The position numbers were made by a program, and so were the translations under genes. This document shows positions 1-6,665 of a stretch of 15,396 nucleotides of DNA, one piece after another (the first letter of the stretch is position 1; each line of letters starts with the position of its first letter). The notes beneath the pieces were generated by a model. That model had not been told where the DNA came from. It saw only the letters and a list, made by a program, of their open reading frames with translations, and did no database searches. The stretch is from Oxalobacteraceae bacterium (GTDB lineage: Bacteria > Pseudomonadota > Gammaproteobacteria > Burkholderiales > Burkholderiaceae_D): the NCBI GenBank assembly GCA_003537575.1, contig DPRS01000014.1, positions 95,867-111,262 of the forward strand, written 5' to 3'.

Positions 1-239
1 TCCGTGCGCGATTCATCCGGCACCATCCAGTAGGTCGCTCCCATGAACCCGGTGAGCACCCACACGATGAGCAGGTTGGTGTGAATGACCTTGGTGACGT
101 CAAAGGGAAGGATATAGAGCAGCGGATCGGGGCCGAGGTACTTTGCCGCCGACAGCAGCCCAAAGACGATCTGCAGGCCGAACAACACCATCGCCACGGC
201 AAAATACCAGTAGGCGACCGACTGTGATTTATAGCGCAT
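1..239 (-). CDS. norB: Nitric oxide reductase large subunit NorB, N-terminal part (runs off the window)
   Basis: The first 79 codons of the catalytic subunit of cytochrome-c-dependent nitric oxide reductase, which reduces 2 NO to N2O in the inner membrane during denitrification or NO detoxification. The visible part starts MRYKSQSVAYWYFAVAM and has a first transmembrane helix at about residues 10-32. A second hydrophobic stretch contains VIHTNLLIVWVLTGFMGATYW, whose His is expected to ligate the low-spin heme b in this heme-copper oxidase relative. The segment ends MVPDESRT. The start lies 15 bases after the norC stop and is preceded by a G-rich GGGGGGAAC ribosome-binding stretch, so norC and norB form one operon. 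A separate cytochrome c subunit upstream argues for cNOR rather than the fused quinol type. The catalytic histidines and glutamates lie outside the window and cannot be checked. Confidence 0.93.
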   Translation of the reverse strand, partial: MRYKSQSVAYWYFAVAMVLFGLQIVFGLLSAAKYLGPDPLLYILPFDVTKVIHTNLLIVWVLTGFMGATYWMVPDESRT

Positions 240-254
240 TGAAGTTCCCCCCGA

Positions 255-1109
255 TTACTTGAGCGATGCGAGATACGCAGCAAGCTGGTCGACCTGCTCC
301 GGACTCAGATCCTTGCCATAGGTATTGGGCATGAACGACACGCCGTTGGCCGAATACATCGCCCCCGGCACCCGGTAGGCGCTCGGCTCGACGATGGATT
401 CCTTGATGTAGGAAGCCACGTCCTTGGCCTTGCCTGTGTATTCGGGCGAGGCGATGATTTTTTCCGCGCGCGCCGCGATGCCGGCCAGGCTCGGCCCGGC
501 CATGTTGACGCCCGGAGCTACCGAGTGACAGGAGGCGCATGCGGGAACTGCCGTCCTGAATACGCGCTCGCCGATTGCTATCGGGTTGTCCCCTTGTTCG
601 ACAGGGGTCGCTCCCGGCGGCGCCTGGGTGGCACCCTGCCCTTGCTGCTGGGCCGACAGATCGGTTCCGGTGATCGACGCCCCCGTGACCAGGATCGGGC
701 GTGGCGGCCATCCCTGGTTATCGACCTTGCTCACCCAATCGAGAAAGGCATACAGGTTGATGATTTCGTCGTCGCTCAGGTCCTGCTTCGGCATCAGCCG
801 GCGATGCCGCTGTTCGTCGTAGAACTGCGACGGGTCGCGCATGTAGGCCTTAATGTACTGCTCGCCGCGCAACTGCGTAATCTTGGTCAGGTCAGGCGCA
901 TAGTAGGCGCCCTCGCCAAAGAGCGTGTGGCAGTTGATGCAATTGTACTTGTGCCATACGTCCTGGCCCATCCTGACGGCGGGTGTAATGTTCTGCGCAT
1001 TGGTCAGCTTCGGAAACTGGCGATGGCTGTCGATGGTCATCCCCAGGAAAACGACCACGGCAATGCCAGTGGAAACGATGGCGAAAAGGCGGGTCTGTCT
1101 CTTGTTCAT
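255..1109 (-). CDS. norC: Nitric oxide reductase cytochrome c subunit NorC with an extra C-terminal cytochrome c domain (di-heme)
   Basis: Membrane-anchored cytochrome c subunit that passes electrons to NorB. An uncleaved N-terminal helix (about residues 8-25) is followed by the usual NorC domain: CINCH at 57-61, then TLFGEGAYYAPDL, a probable axial Met at 106 (RLMPKQ) and the family-typical end WVSKVDNQGWPP near 125-136. Ordinary NorC proteins are about 150 residues and stop there. This one continues through a Q/G/A/P-rich linker (about 144-175) into a second class-I cytochrome c domain with CASCH at 191-195 and a probable axial Met at 260 (FMPN), 284 residues in all. The start is supported by GGAGG five bases upstream of the ATG. 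norB follows after 15 bases, and a 36-codon membrane-peptide gene precedes it by 15 bases. The second heme may act as a built-in electron donor or entry port; that is inference. No frameshift separates the domains. Confidence 0.93.
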   Translation of the reverse strand: MNKRQTRLFAIVSTGIAVVVFLGMTIDSHRQFPKLTNAQNITPAVRMGQDVWHKYNCINCHTLFGEGAYYAPDLTKITQLRGEQYIKAYMRDPSQFYDEQRHRRLMPKQDLSDDEIINLYAFLDWVSKVDNQGWPPRPILVTGASITGTDLSAQQQGQGATQAPPGATPVEQGDNPIAIGERVFRTAVPACASCHSVAPGVNMAGPSLAGIAARAEKIIASPEYTGKAKDVASYIKESIVEPSAYRVPGAMYSANGVSFMPNTYGKDLSPEQVDQLAAYLASLK

Positions 1110-1124
1110 GTTTGCCTCCGCTGT

Positions 1125-1235
1125 CTAGACGCCGATGCCGGACCAGTACTCGATGGAGATGTAGCCTGAATAGGCCATCGCTATGAGCATCAGCAGGATA
1201 ACGACATAGCTCAGCAGCTTGAGCGGACCATGCAT
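1125..1235 (-). CDS. 36-residue single-span membrane peptide upstream of norC
   Basis: A short gene, MHGPLKLLSYVVILLM... ending ...YWSGIGV. Residues 7-25 form one clear hydrophobic helix; the N-terminus has Lys6, and the tail (26-36) holds one Glu and two aromatics (Tyr30, Trp31). The coding case rests on three points: AGGAGT stands five bases before the ATG, the stop is followed after 15 bases by the norC ATG with its own GGAGG, and it is the first open frame after the terminator and the FNR-like box. I do not recognise the family. By analogy with other very small subunits of membrane oxidases (CcoQ and CydX types, or the third NOR subunit reported in Thermus), it may be an accessory or assembly subunit of this NorBC enzyme; this is inference. 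The alternative is a translated leader with no product role. Confidence 0.72.
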   Translation of the reverse strand: MHGPLKLLSYVVILLMLIAMAYSGYISIEYWSGIGV

Positions 1236-1357
1236 AGACGACTCCTGGTTATTCTTCTGCTGTTGGAGGGGGAAAGGCGTTGCAGGCCTTTAAAAACTGG
1301 CATGCGCAATAGTTGACCATGGATTCGCCGCAGCGTGTCCATGAACCCAAAGAGTGC

Positions 1358-1371
1358 TTGAGTTGAGTCAA
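1358..1371 (-). promoter_or_regulatory. FNR/Dnr-family binding box upstream of the nor operon
   Basis: TTGAGTTGAGTCAA matches the FNR/CRP-family anaerobic consensus TTGAT-N4-ATCAA at all outer bases (TTGA-N6-TCAA). It lies after the rlmD terminator and 122 bases upstream of the membrane-peptide start, in the only sizeable non-coding stretch of this end of the window. Nor operons are commonly controlled by NO- or oxygen-sensing members of this family (Nnr, Dnr, FNR). The matching -10 element is not convincing: AACTAT on the minus strand at 1309-1314 would fit a class-I position, but it is a poor match. The 1236-1357 leader holds nothing else I can name. Confidence 0.55.
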
Positions 1372-1389
1372 TCGGACGGCGCCTATATG

Positions 1390-1428
1390 AAAAAAACCTT
1401 CAGCCGCTTATCCATGCGGGCTGAAGGG
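1390..1428 (-). terminator. Rho-independent terminator after rlmD
   Basis: On the minus strand a 9-bp perfect stem (CCTTCAGCC / GGCTGAAGG; plus-strand arms 1397-1405 and 1419-1427) with a 13-base loop is followed by seven T. It lies about 45 bases beyond the rlmD stop and ends the rpoS-side transcription unit before the nor promoter region, so nor is expected to have its own promoter. Confidence 0.9.
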
Positions 1429-1471
1429 TTTCACAGGCTGCAGAAAACGGCGCTTCCTGCAGTGCCGCCGT

Positions 1472-2827
1472 TTACTCCGGCAAATCGAATACCGCGATGG
1501 ACTCCACGTGCGCGGTATGCGGAAACATGTTGACCACGCCCGCCTTTTGCAGCACGTAGCCTGCCTCATGCACCAGGGTGCCGGCGTCGCGCGCCAGTGT
1601 CGCCGGGTTGCAGGAGACATAGACGATCCGCTTCGGCAGCATGTCCGGCCGCGTCTTGCTCAACTCGGCCAGCGCCAGCGAGACTGCCTGCGCCCCTTCA
1701 CGCGGCGGGTCGACCAGCATGCGATCGAACTTGCCCAGCGCGATGACGTCGTCGGCACCGATCTCGAACAGGTTCCGGCACTGGAAAGTCGTCTTGTCCG
1801 CCAAGCCGTTGAATTCGGCATTCTGCAGCGCGCGCTCGGTCAGCGCAGTGCTGCCTTCAATCCCCATCACTTCGCGCGCCTGGGTCGCCAGCGGTAAGGT
1901 GAAATTGCCGATGCCGCAGAACAGGTCGGCTACACGGTCCTGCGGCTGCACTTCCAGCAGGCGCAGCGCGCGCGCCACCAGTACGCGGTTGATCTGATGG
2001 TTGACCTGGGTGAAATCGGTCGGCCGGAACGGCATGCGAATACCGAACTCCGGCAGGACATATTCCAGCTTCGAATCGACCGGGTAGAAGGGATGCACGG
2101 TGTCCGGGCCCTTCGGCTGCAGCCACCAGTGGATCTTGTGGAGGTCTGCGAAGGCTTTCAGCTTCGCCTCGTCGTCTGCAGACAGCGGCGCCATGTTGCG
2201 CATCACCAGGACCGTGACGTTTTCATGTTCGCCGGCGCCAACCGCCAGCTCCAGCTGCGGTACCTGGTCGACAATGGATAGTGAAGCCACCAGCTCGCGC
2301 AGCGGCACCAGCAGCGCCGAGACATTCGGCGGCAGGATTTCGCAAGTCTTCATGTCAGCGATAAAGCTGGAGCGCTTTTCGTGAAAACCGACCAGCACCC
2401 CACCCTTCTTGACGACATTGCGCACTGAAATGCGGGCACGGTAACGGTAACCCCAGGTAGGCCCGTAAATCGGCCGCAGGATCGTCGCTGCCTGCACCTT
2501 GCCCAGGTGCGTCAGGTTGTCTTCCAGTACGCGCTGCTTGGCCGCAACCTGCGCCGCAGGTTCCAGGTGCTGCATCGAGCAGCCGCCGCAGACGCCAAAA
2601 TACTGGCATTTCGGCTTGATCCGCAGCGACGACTCGCGCACCAGCTCGACCATGGTGGCTGCTTCCCACTTCGGTTTCCTGCGAAAGGATTGATAGGTCA
2701 CGCGCTCGCCTGGCAAGGCGCCTTCGACGAAAATGACTTTTCCCGGGGAGCCGTCTTCATTGGCCACGTGGCCGACGCCGCGGCCTTCCATGTCGAGGGA
2801 TTCGATATCGATGATATTGGACTGCAT
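1472..2827 (-). CDS. rlmD: 23S rRNA (uracil-1939-C5)-methyltransferase RlmD
   Basis: SAM-dependent enzyme that makes 5-methyluridine at position 1939 of 23S rRNA (formerly RumA). The 451-residue protein has the family layout. An N-terminal TRAM RNA-binding domain (about 1-65) comes first. Iron-sulfur cysteines follow at 74, 80 and 83 (PKCQYFGVCGGC) plus Cys162, the same four-cysteine pattern as E. coli RumA. The SAM-binding motif DLFCGIGNFTLPLA is at 301-314 and VDPPREG at 372-378. The catalytic Cys is 406 in YVSCNPATLARD, with a C-terminal HVESIAVF whose Glu442 is the likely general base. The 106-base gap after the exonuclease gene contains a TATCAT hexamer (2893-2898, minus strand) but no good -35, so co-transcription from rpoS is equally possible. 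The ribosome binding site is weak; the start was chosen because the TRAM domain begins immediately after it. A strong terminator follows. Confidence 0.96.
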   Translation of the reverse strand: MQSNIIDIESLDMEGRGVGHVANEDGSPGKVIFVEGALPGERVTYQSFRRKPKWEAATMVELVRESSLRIKPKCQYFGVCGGCSMQHLEPAAQVAAKQRVLEDNLTHLGKVQAATILRPIYGPTWGYRYRARISVRNVVKKGGVLVGFHEKRSSFIADMKTCEILPPNVSALLVPLRELVASLSIVDQVPQLELAVGAGEHENVTVLVMRNMAPLSADDEAKLKAFADLHKIHWWLQPKGPDTVHPFYPVDSKLEYVLPEFGIRMPFRPTDFTQVNHQINRVLVARALRLLEVQPQDRVADLFCGIGNFTLPLATQAREVMGIEGSTALTERALQNAEFNGLADKTTFQCRNLFEIGADDVIALGKFDRMLVDPPREGAQAVSLALAELSKTRPDMLPKRIVYVSCNPATLARDAGTLVHEAGYVLQKAGVVNMFPHTAHVESIAVFDLPE

Positions 2828-2933
2828 AGATAAACCGGCAATACTGGATGAGAAGGCGCCGCAAATTGCTTCAGGACGCCAGATGGCCCAACATGATAAA
2901 GCAATCCGCGCGCGGCGGCATCATGTGCCGCGG

Positions 2934-3713
2934 CTACGGCGCGGGCCAGGCGTCCAGATACTCGCCCCAGTGCGGACTGTCGATCTTCGACAGCGATGAG
3001 CGCACCAGTTCCATCTCGGCGGCATAGGCGTCACGGCTCATTTCGCCGCGCATCATCTGGAAACGGCAATACACCAGGTAGGTGTTGACCACGTCGGTTT
3101 CGCAATAGTCGCGGATTTCCTTCAGCCGGCCTTCACGGCACAGGTTCCAGACCTGCGAGCCATCCACCCCCAGCTTGCCGGGAAAGCCGCACAGCTTGGC
3201 GAGATCGTCCAGCGGCGCGTTGGCGCGGCCGGTGTACATCGCGAGAAGATCCATCAGGTCGAGATGCCGGGTGTGGTAGCGGCTGAGGTAATTGTTCCAC
3301 TTGAAGTCACGGTCCTCATTGCCCATTTCCCAGTAGCGCGACGCCACCACGCCGTTCAGCATGGCACGATAATGCAAGACCGGCAAGTCGAAACCGCCGC
3401 CGTTCCAGGACACCAGTTGCGGCGTGTAGCGATCGATCACGCGAAAAAAGTCCCCCACCAGCCTGGCTTCACCATCTTCCAGGGCGCCCAGCGAACGCAC
3501 CCGGAATCCTTCGTTATCGCGGAACACGCAGGAAATCGCTGCGACCCGGTGCAGGTGGTGCGGCAGAAAATCCGAGCCGGTCTTGTCGCGCCGGGCGGTG
3601 AAGGCCAGTTCCGCCACTTCGGCGTCGCTCATTTCGGCCGGGTGGCCGTGCAGACGGCGCAAGCCATCGACATCGGGAATCGTCTCGATGTCGAACACCA
3701 TGATCGGGGTCAC
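2934..3713 (-). CDS. Predicted 3'-5' exonuclease of the PolB-exonuclease-like family (DEDDy type)
   Basis: A 259-residue stand-alone exonuclease domain related to the proofreading domain of family-B DNA polymerases (the PF10108-type family). All three exo motifs are present: Exo I FDIETIP with Asp8 and Glu10, Exo II SWNGGGFDLPVL with Asn104 and Asp109, and Exo III YCETD with Tyr203 and Asp207, which makes it the DEDDy subtype with two-metal chemistry on single-stranded 3' ends. It should be active as a nuclease; its physiological substrate is not known to me. The start is GTG, and its bases overlap the rpoS stop as GTGA, pointing to translational coupling with rpoS. An in-frame ATG four codons later (Met5) is the alternative start and would still leave Exo I intact. 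rlmD follows after about 106 bases. Confidence 0.88.
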   Translation of the reverse strand: MTPIMVFDIETIPDVDGLRRLHGHPAEMSDAEVAELAFTARRDKTGSDFLPHHLHRVAAISCVFRDNEGFRVRSLGALEDGEARLVGDFFRVIDRYTPQLVSWNGGGFDLPVLHYRAMLNGVVASRYWEMGNEDRDFKWNNYLSRYHTRHLDLMDLLAMYTGRANAPLDDLAKLCGFPGKLGVDGSQVWNLCREGRLKEIRDYCETDVVNTYLVYCRFQMMRGEMSRDAYAAEMELVRSSLSKIDSPHWGEYLDAWPAP

Positions 3714-4723
3714 AACAATGCATCCTTTCCAACCCCGTTCGAGGTCAATGCGCGTTTGAGTTTGATGAGGGCTTCCTGCTGGATCTGGCGCACGCGCTCG
3801 CGCGTCACGCCCATTTCATCAGCCAGCTCTTCGAGCGTGGCCGGGTCGTCGTTATCGAGGCCGAAGCGGCGCAGGATGACGATGCGCTGCTTGTCGGGCA
3901 GCTTGCCGAGCCAGTCGCGCACCTTGGCCACCATCTCGCCGAGTTCGGCGCGGGAATCGGGGCTGTCGGCGGCATCGCCGGGCAGCATGTCCATCAGGCT
4001 GGCCTGCGGGTCGTTGTCGAGCGGCGCATCGAGCGAGGTGGCATGCTCGGACAGAGCGAGGATATCCTGTACATCCTCCACCGGCCGGTCCACCAGGTGG
4101 GCGATGTCCTCGGCGGTGGCATCCTTGCCGTCGCGGTGCTGCGCTTCCAGGTGGTATTTGGCGCGCAGGATCTGGTTCAGCTCGCGCACCATGTGCACCG
4201 GCAGGCGCACCGTGCGCGCCTGGTTCATGATGGCGCGCTCGATGCTCTGGCGGATCCACCAGGTGGCGTAGGTGGAAAAACGGAAGCCGCGCTCGGGTTC
4301 AAACTTGTCGATGGCGCGCATGAGACCGAGGTTGCCTTCCTCGATCAGGTCAAGCAGCACCACGCCGCGGTTGATGTAGTGTTTGGCGATCGAGACCACG
4401 AGGCGCAGGTTATGCTCGATCATCTTCTGGCGCGCCGCGAAGTCGCCCTGCTTGGCAAGGGTCGCGAAATGCACTTCCTCGGCGGCCGACAACAGCGGCC
4501 GTGCGCCGATCTGGTTCAGGTAATGCTGAGTGGTGTCGGTGGAAAGCTCGGCGGCCAGCACGGTCTTGAGTTCGTCGACGCCTTCGACTTCGGCCGGACG
4601 CGCGGCCGCCAGCCCCTCTTCCATTCCCTCGCCTGCCTGCTGCTCCGCGAGATCAATGGGCATGTCGGATGATTCATCCGGCAGCATGTCATCATCGAGC
4701 GATGGTCGAGGGGTTCGTGTCAT
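3710..4723 (-). CDS. rpoS: RNA polymerase sigma factor RpoS (sigma-38)
   Basis: Stationary-phase and general-stress sigma factor, 337 residues. Region 1.2 lies at about 62-95 (DTTQHYLNQIGARPLLSAAE). Region 2 is at about 102-177, with NLRLVVSIAKHY, the core-binding DLIEEGNLGLMRAIDKFE and the -10 recognition helix FSTYATWWIRQSIERAI. Region 3 follows at about 178-255. Region 4 has the helix-turn-helix LEELADEMGVTRERVRQIQQ at about 298-317 for -35 recognition. The short acidic N-terminus without a long region 1.1, and the position directly behind nlpD, separate it from RpoD. Its ATG abuts the nlpD stop (TAAATG) with no clear Shine-Dalgarno sequence, so translation may be coupled to nlpD or depend on an internal nlpD promoter with a long leader, as is known in enterobacteria. 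A GTGA overlap links it to the downstream exonuclease gene. Confidence 0.97.
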   Translation of the reverse strand: MTRTPRPSLDDDMLPDESSDMPIDLAEQQAGEGMEEGLAAARPAEVEGVDELKTVLAAELSTDTTQHYLNQIGARPLLSAAEEVHFATLAKQGDFAARQKMIEHNLRLVVSIAKHYINRGVVLLDLIEEGNLGLMRAIDKFEPERGFRFSTYATWWIRQSIERAIMNQARTVRLPVHMVRELNQILRAKYHLEAQHRDGKDATAEDIAHLVDRPVEDVQDILALSEHATSLDAPLDNDPQASLMDMLPGDAADSPDSRAELGEMVAKVRDWLGKLPDKQRIVILRRFGLDNDDPATLEELADEMGVTRERVRQIQQEALIKLKRALTSNGVGKDALL

Positions 4724-5728
4724 TTATCGGCTAGGCAGGAATTTTGCAGGATCGACCGGTTTTCCTTGCTGACGAATCTCAAAATGGAGCTTGACCGCAT
4801 CGGCGTCAGTATTACCCATTTCCGCAATTCTGTCGCCTTTGCCAACTGTTTGACCCTCCTTGACCAGGATGGTTTTATTGTGCGCGTAGGCTGACAACAG
4901 GTTGTTGGTATGTTTAACGATGACAAGATTACCGTAACCCCGGATACCGCTGCCGGCATACATCACCTTGCCGCCAGCAGCGGCAAGTACCGGTTGGCCA
5001 GCCTTTCCACCGATATCGACACCTTTCTTGTTGGCCTCGAAACTGTCAAGAATTTTACCCTCCGCCGGCCAGGTCCAGCTGACGCCGGCGTCTTCCTCAT
5101 TGACATTGACCGTTACTATTGCCGGCTTGTCCGAAGCTTTTTCCAAGGATTTGGCGGCGCTCTGGGATGGTACCGCAGCCGGGGTGGCAGCTTCCGGCTT
5201 TTGCAGTTCGGCCAGGGCCGCCTCGGAATACGGCCTCTTGTCGCCGCGCGGCGCAGTTTTGTTGGGCACGCCGGCGGCTGTCGCGGTGGTGCCGGCGGCG
5301 GTCGTGGCGGCCGGCGGCGCATTCAGCGGCCTGACCTCGATTGCCGGCACGGCAGCCGTGCCGGTGGCCGCGCCAGTGGCAGGAGCCGCAACTCCTGCCG
5401 GCGCTACGCGCAGGATCTGGCCGACCTGGATATCGTTGGCGCTGGCCAGATTGTTCCAGGCCACCAGGTCACGCACGTTCTGGCCGAAATCCTGGGAAAT
5501 CTGGAACAGCGTATCGCCTTTTCTCACCGCGTAATTGCCATGGCTATCCATCTGCCTGGGGGCGCTGTTCGCCACCGCGGCAGACCGCACATCGTTGCGC
5601 GGACTCTTGTCGACGATGGGCGCCGGCGGGCGTGGAGTAGCGCACGCCGCCAGCAGGGCCAGCAGAGTCGCCGATAAGACTAGACGCATTTTTTCGTTTC
5701 TCTTCAGTTTCATTGTTTGCAAATGCAT
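4724..5728 (-). CDS. nlpD: Lipoprotein NlpD, LysM plus degenerate LytM/M23 domain
   Basis: Outer-membrane-anchored murein-hydrolase activator of septum splitting; in E. coli NlpD activates the amidase AmiC. A lipoprotein signal ends in LLAAC with the lipidated Cys29. One LysM peptidoglycan-binding domain is at about 66-108 (YAVRKGDTLFQISQDFG), then a long Ala/Pro/Thr-rich linker (110-205), then an M23/LytM domain at 217-331. The zinc-binding residues are incomplete. The HxGxD motif reads KKGVD (234-238), and the HxH motif reads KLH (313-315), so it should be an activator and not a peptidase, as in enterobacterial NlpD. Three in-frame ATGs (codons 1, 6 and 14) all precede the signal helix. Codon 1 is only 7 bases after the pcm stop with an SD-like AGGGAG almost touching it, while codon 14 gives a conventional lipoprotein signal; the true start is unsettled. 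The stop touches the rpoS ATG. Confidence 0.94.
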   Translation of the reverse strand: MHLQTMKLKRNEKMRLVLSATLLALLAACATPRPPAPIVDKSPRNDVRSAAVANSAPRQMDSHGNYAVRKGDTLFQISQDFGQNVRDLVAWNNLASANDIQVGQILRVAPAGVAAPATGAATGTAAVPAIEVRPLNAPPAATTAAGTTATAAGVPNKTAPRGDKRPYSEAALAELQKPEAATPAAVPSQSAAKSLEKASDKPAIVTVNVNEEDAGVSWTWPAEGKILDSFEANKKGVDIGGKAGQPVLAAAGGKVMYAGSGIRGYGNLVIVKHTNNLLSAYAHNKTILVKEGQTVGKGDRIAEMGNTDADAVKLHFEIRQQGKPVDPAKFLPSR

Positions 5729-5735
5729 GCTCCCT

Positions 5736-6665
5736 TCATACGGTGCCGGGGCGCAGCGGCACGAAATGACAAGCCTCCAGCGTGGCGCTGGACCACTCTG
5801 ACTGGCCGGTGCGTTCGATCAGTTGCAACACCTGGTGGCGCGCGCCGACCGGCGCTACCAGTCGGCCGCCGATGGCCAGTTGCTCCAGCAAGGCTTGCGG
5901 CACTTCCAGTCCCGCCGCCGCCAGAATGATGCCGTCAAAAGGCGCGGCTTGCGGCAGGCCAAGCATACCATCGCCATAATGCAGGCGGATATTCGCAATG
6001 CGCATCGGCCGAAGGTTGGATTTCGCCAGCTCGTGCAGGGGCTTGATACGCTCGATTGAAATCACTTCCTTCGCCACCAGCGACAGCACGGCGGCCTGAT
6101 AGCCGCAGCCGGTGCCGATTTCCAGCACGCGGTTGAGGACGCCGCCGTTACGGTTGCCGCGCATGACCTCGATCATGCGCGCGACGATGTAAGGCTGGGA
6201 AATGGTCTGATGATAACCGATCGGCAGCGACGCATCGATATACGCCTGGCTGGCCAGCGCCGGTTCCATGAACAAATGCCTTTGCACTTCCAGCATGGCT
6301 GCCAGCACCTTGGGGTCACGCACACCCTGCTTCGCCACGCGCTCGACCATCGCCTTGCGCACCGCTTCCGACACCAGCGGGGCCGCGCGCGCGCCGGCCG
6401 GCACGGCTGCGGCGGGATTCCCCGCGCCTGCCATGGCAGCCGGATGTGCCGAACCTGCCGGCCTCTGTGCAGCCCCTTGCGGGGAAGCCGGTTTTGCTGC
6501 GTTTCTCGGTGCTGCTGCGGCCAGTGCATCGCGCAAGCCATGCGCGGCGGCGTTGCGTGCCGCTGTCTGGCCCGAGGTGGCTTCGCCAGGCCGGCGCGCC
6601 GCCGCTCCCGGCTTTTCCACCACCGAAGACAAGGACAGCGGAAAGCGCCGGGTCTTGTCAGTCAT
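5736..6665 (-). CDS. pcm: Protein-L-isoaspartate O-methyltransferase with a long N-terminal extension
   Basis: Repair enzyme that methylates L-isoaspartyl residues in aged proteins using S-adenosylmethionine. The catalytic domain covers about 100-309, with LPIGYHQTISQPYIVARM (147-164; the family's substrate-loop motif), SAM motif I VLEIGTGCGYQ at 180-190, and DGIILAAAGLEVP near 244-256. The first 100 residues are an Ala/Pro/Gly/Arg-rich, probably disordered stretch absent from the roughly 208-residue E. coli enzyme. I chose the ATG at 6665 (MTDKTRRFPL) because it overlaps the end of surE by only 8 bases, a normal coupling distance. The open frame continues upstream to 6839, but that would overlap surE by 182 bases in another frame and has no family support. 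nlpD begins 7 bases after the stop. The surE-pcm-nlpD-rpoS order is widespread in gamma- and betaproteobacteria. Confidence 0.93.
   Translation of the reverse strand: MTDKTRRFPLSLSSVVEKPGAAARRPGEATSGQTAARNAAAHGLRDALAAAAPRNAAKPASPQGAAQRPAGSAHPAAMAGAGNPAAAVPAGARAAPLVSEAVRKAMVERVAKQGVRDPKVLAAMLEVQRHLFMEPALASQAYIDASLPIGYHQTISQPYIVARMIEVMRGNRNGGVLNRVLEIGTGCGYQAAVLSLVAKEVISIERIKPLHELAKSNLRPMRIANIRLHYGDGMLGLPQAAPFDGIILAAAGLEVPQALLEQLAIGGRLVAPVGARHQVLQLIERTGQSEWSSATLEACHFVPLRPGTV

Noticed and set aside
1307..1320. Possible sigma-54 promoter TGGTCAACTATTGC before the nor unit
   Set aside because: The GG-to-GC spacing is one base short of the strict -24/-12 requirement, and the first element is a poor match.
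3264..4271. A 335-codon plus-strand frame across the rpoS and exonuclease genes
   Set aside because: It spans parts of two convincing minus-strand genes and their overlap, and the product is low-complexity Ser/Arg-rich in its second half.
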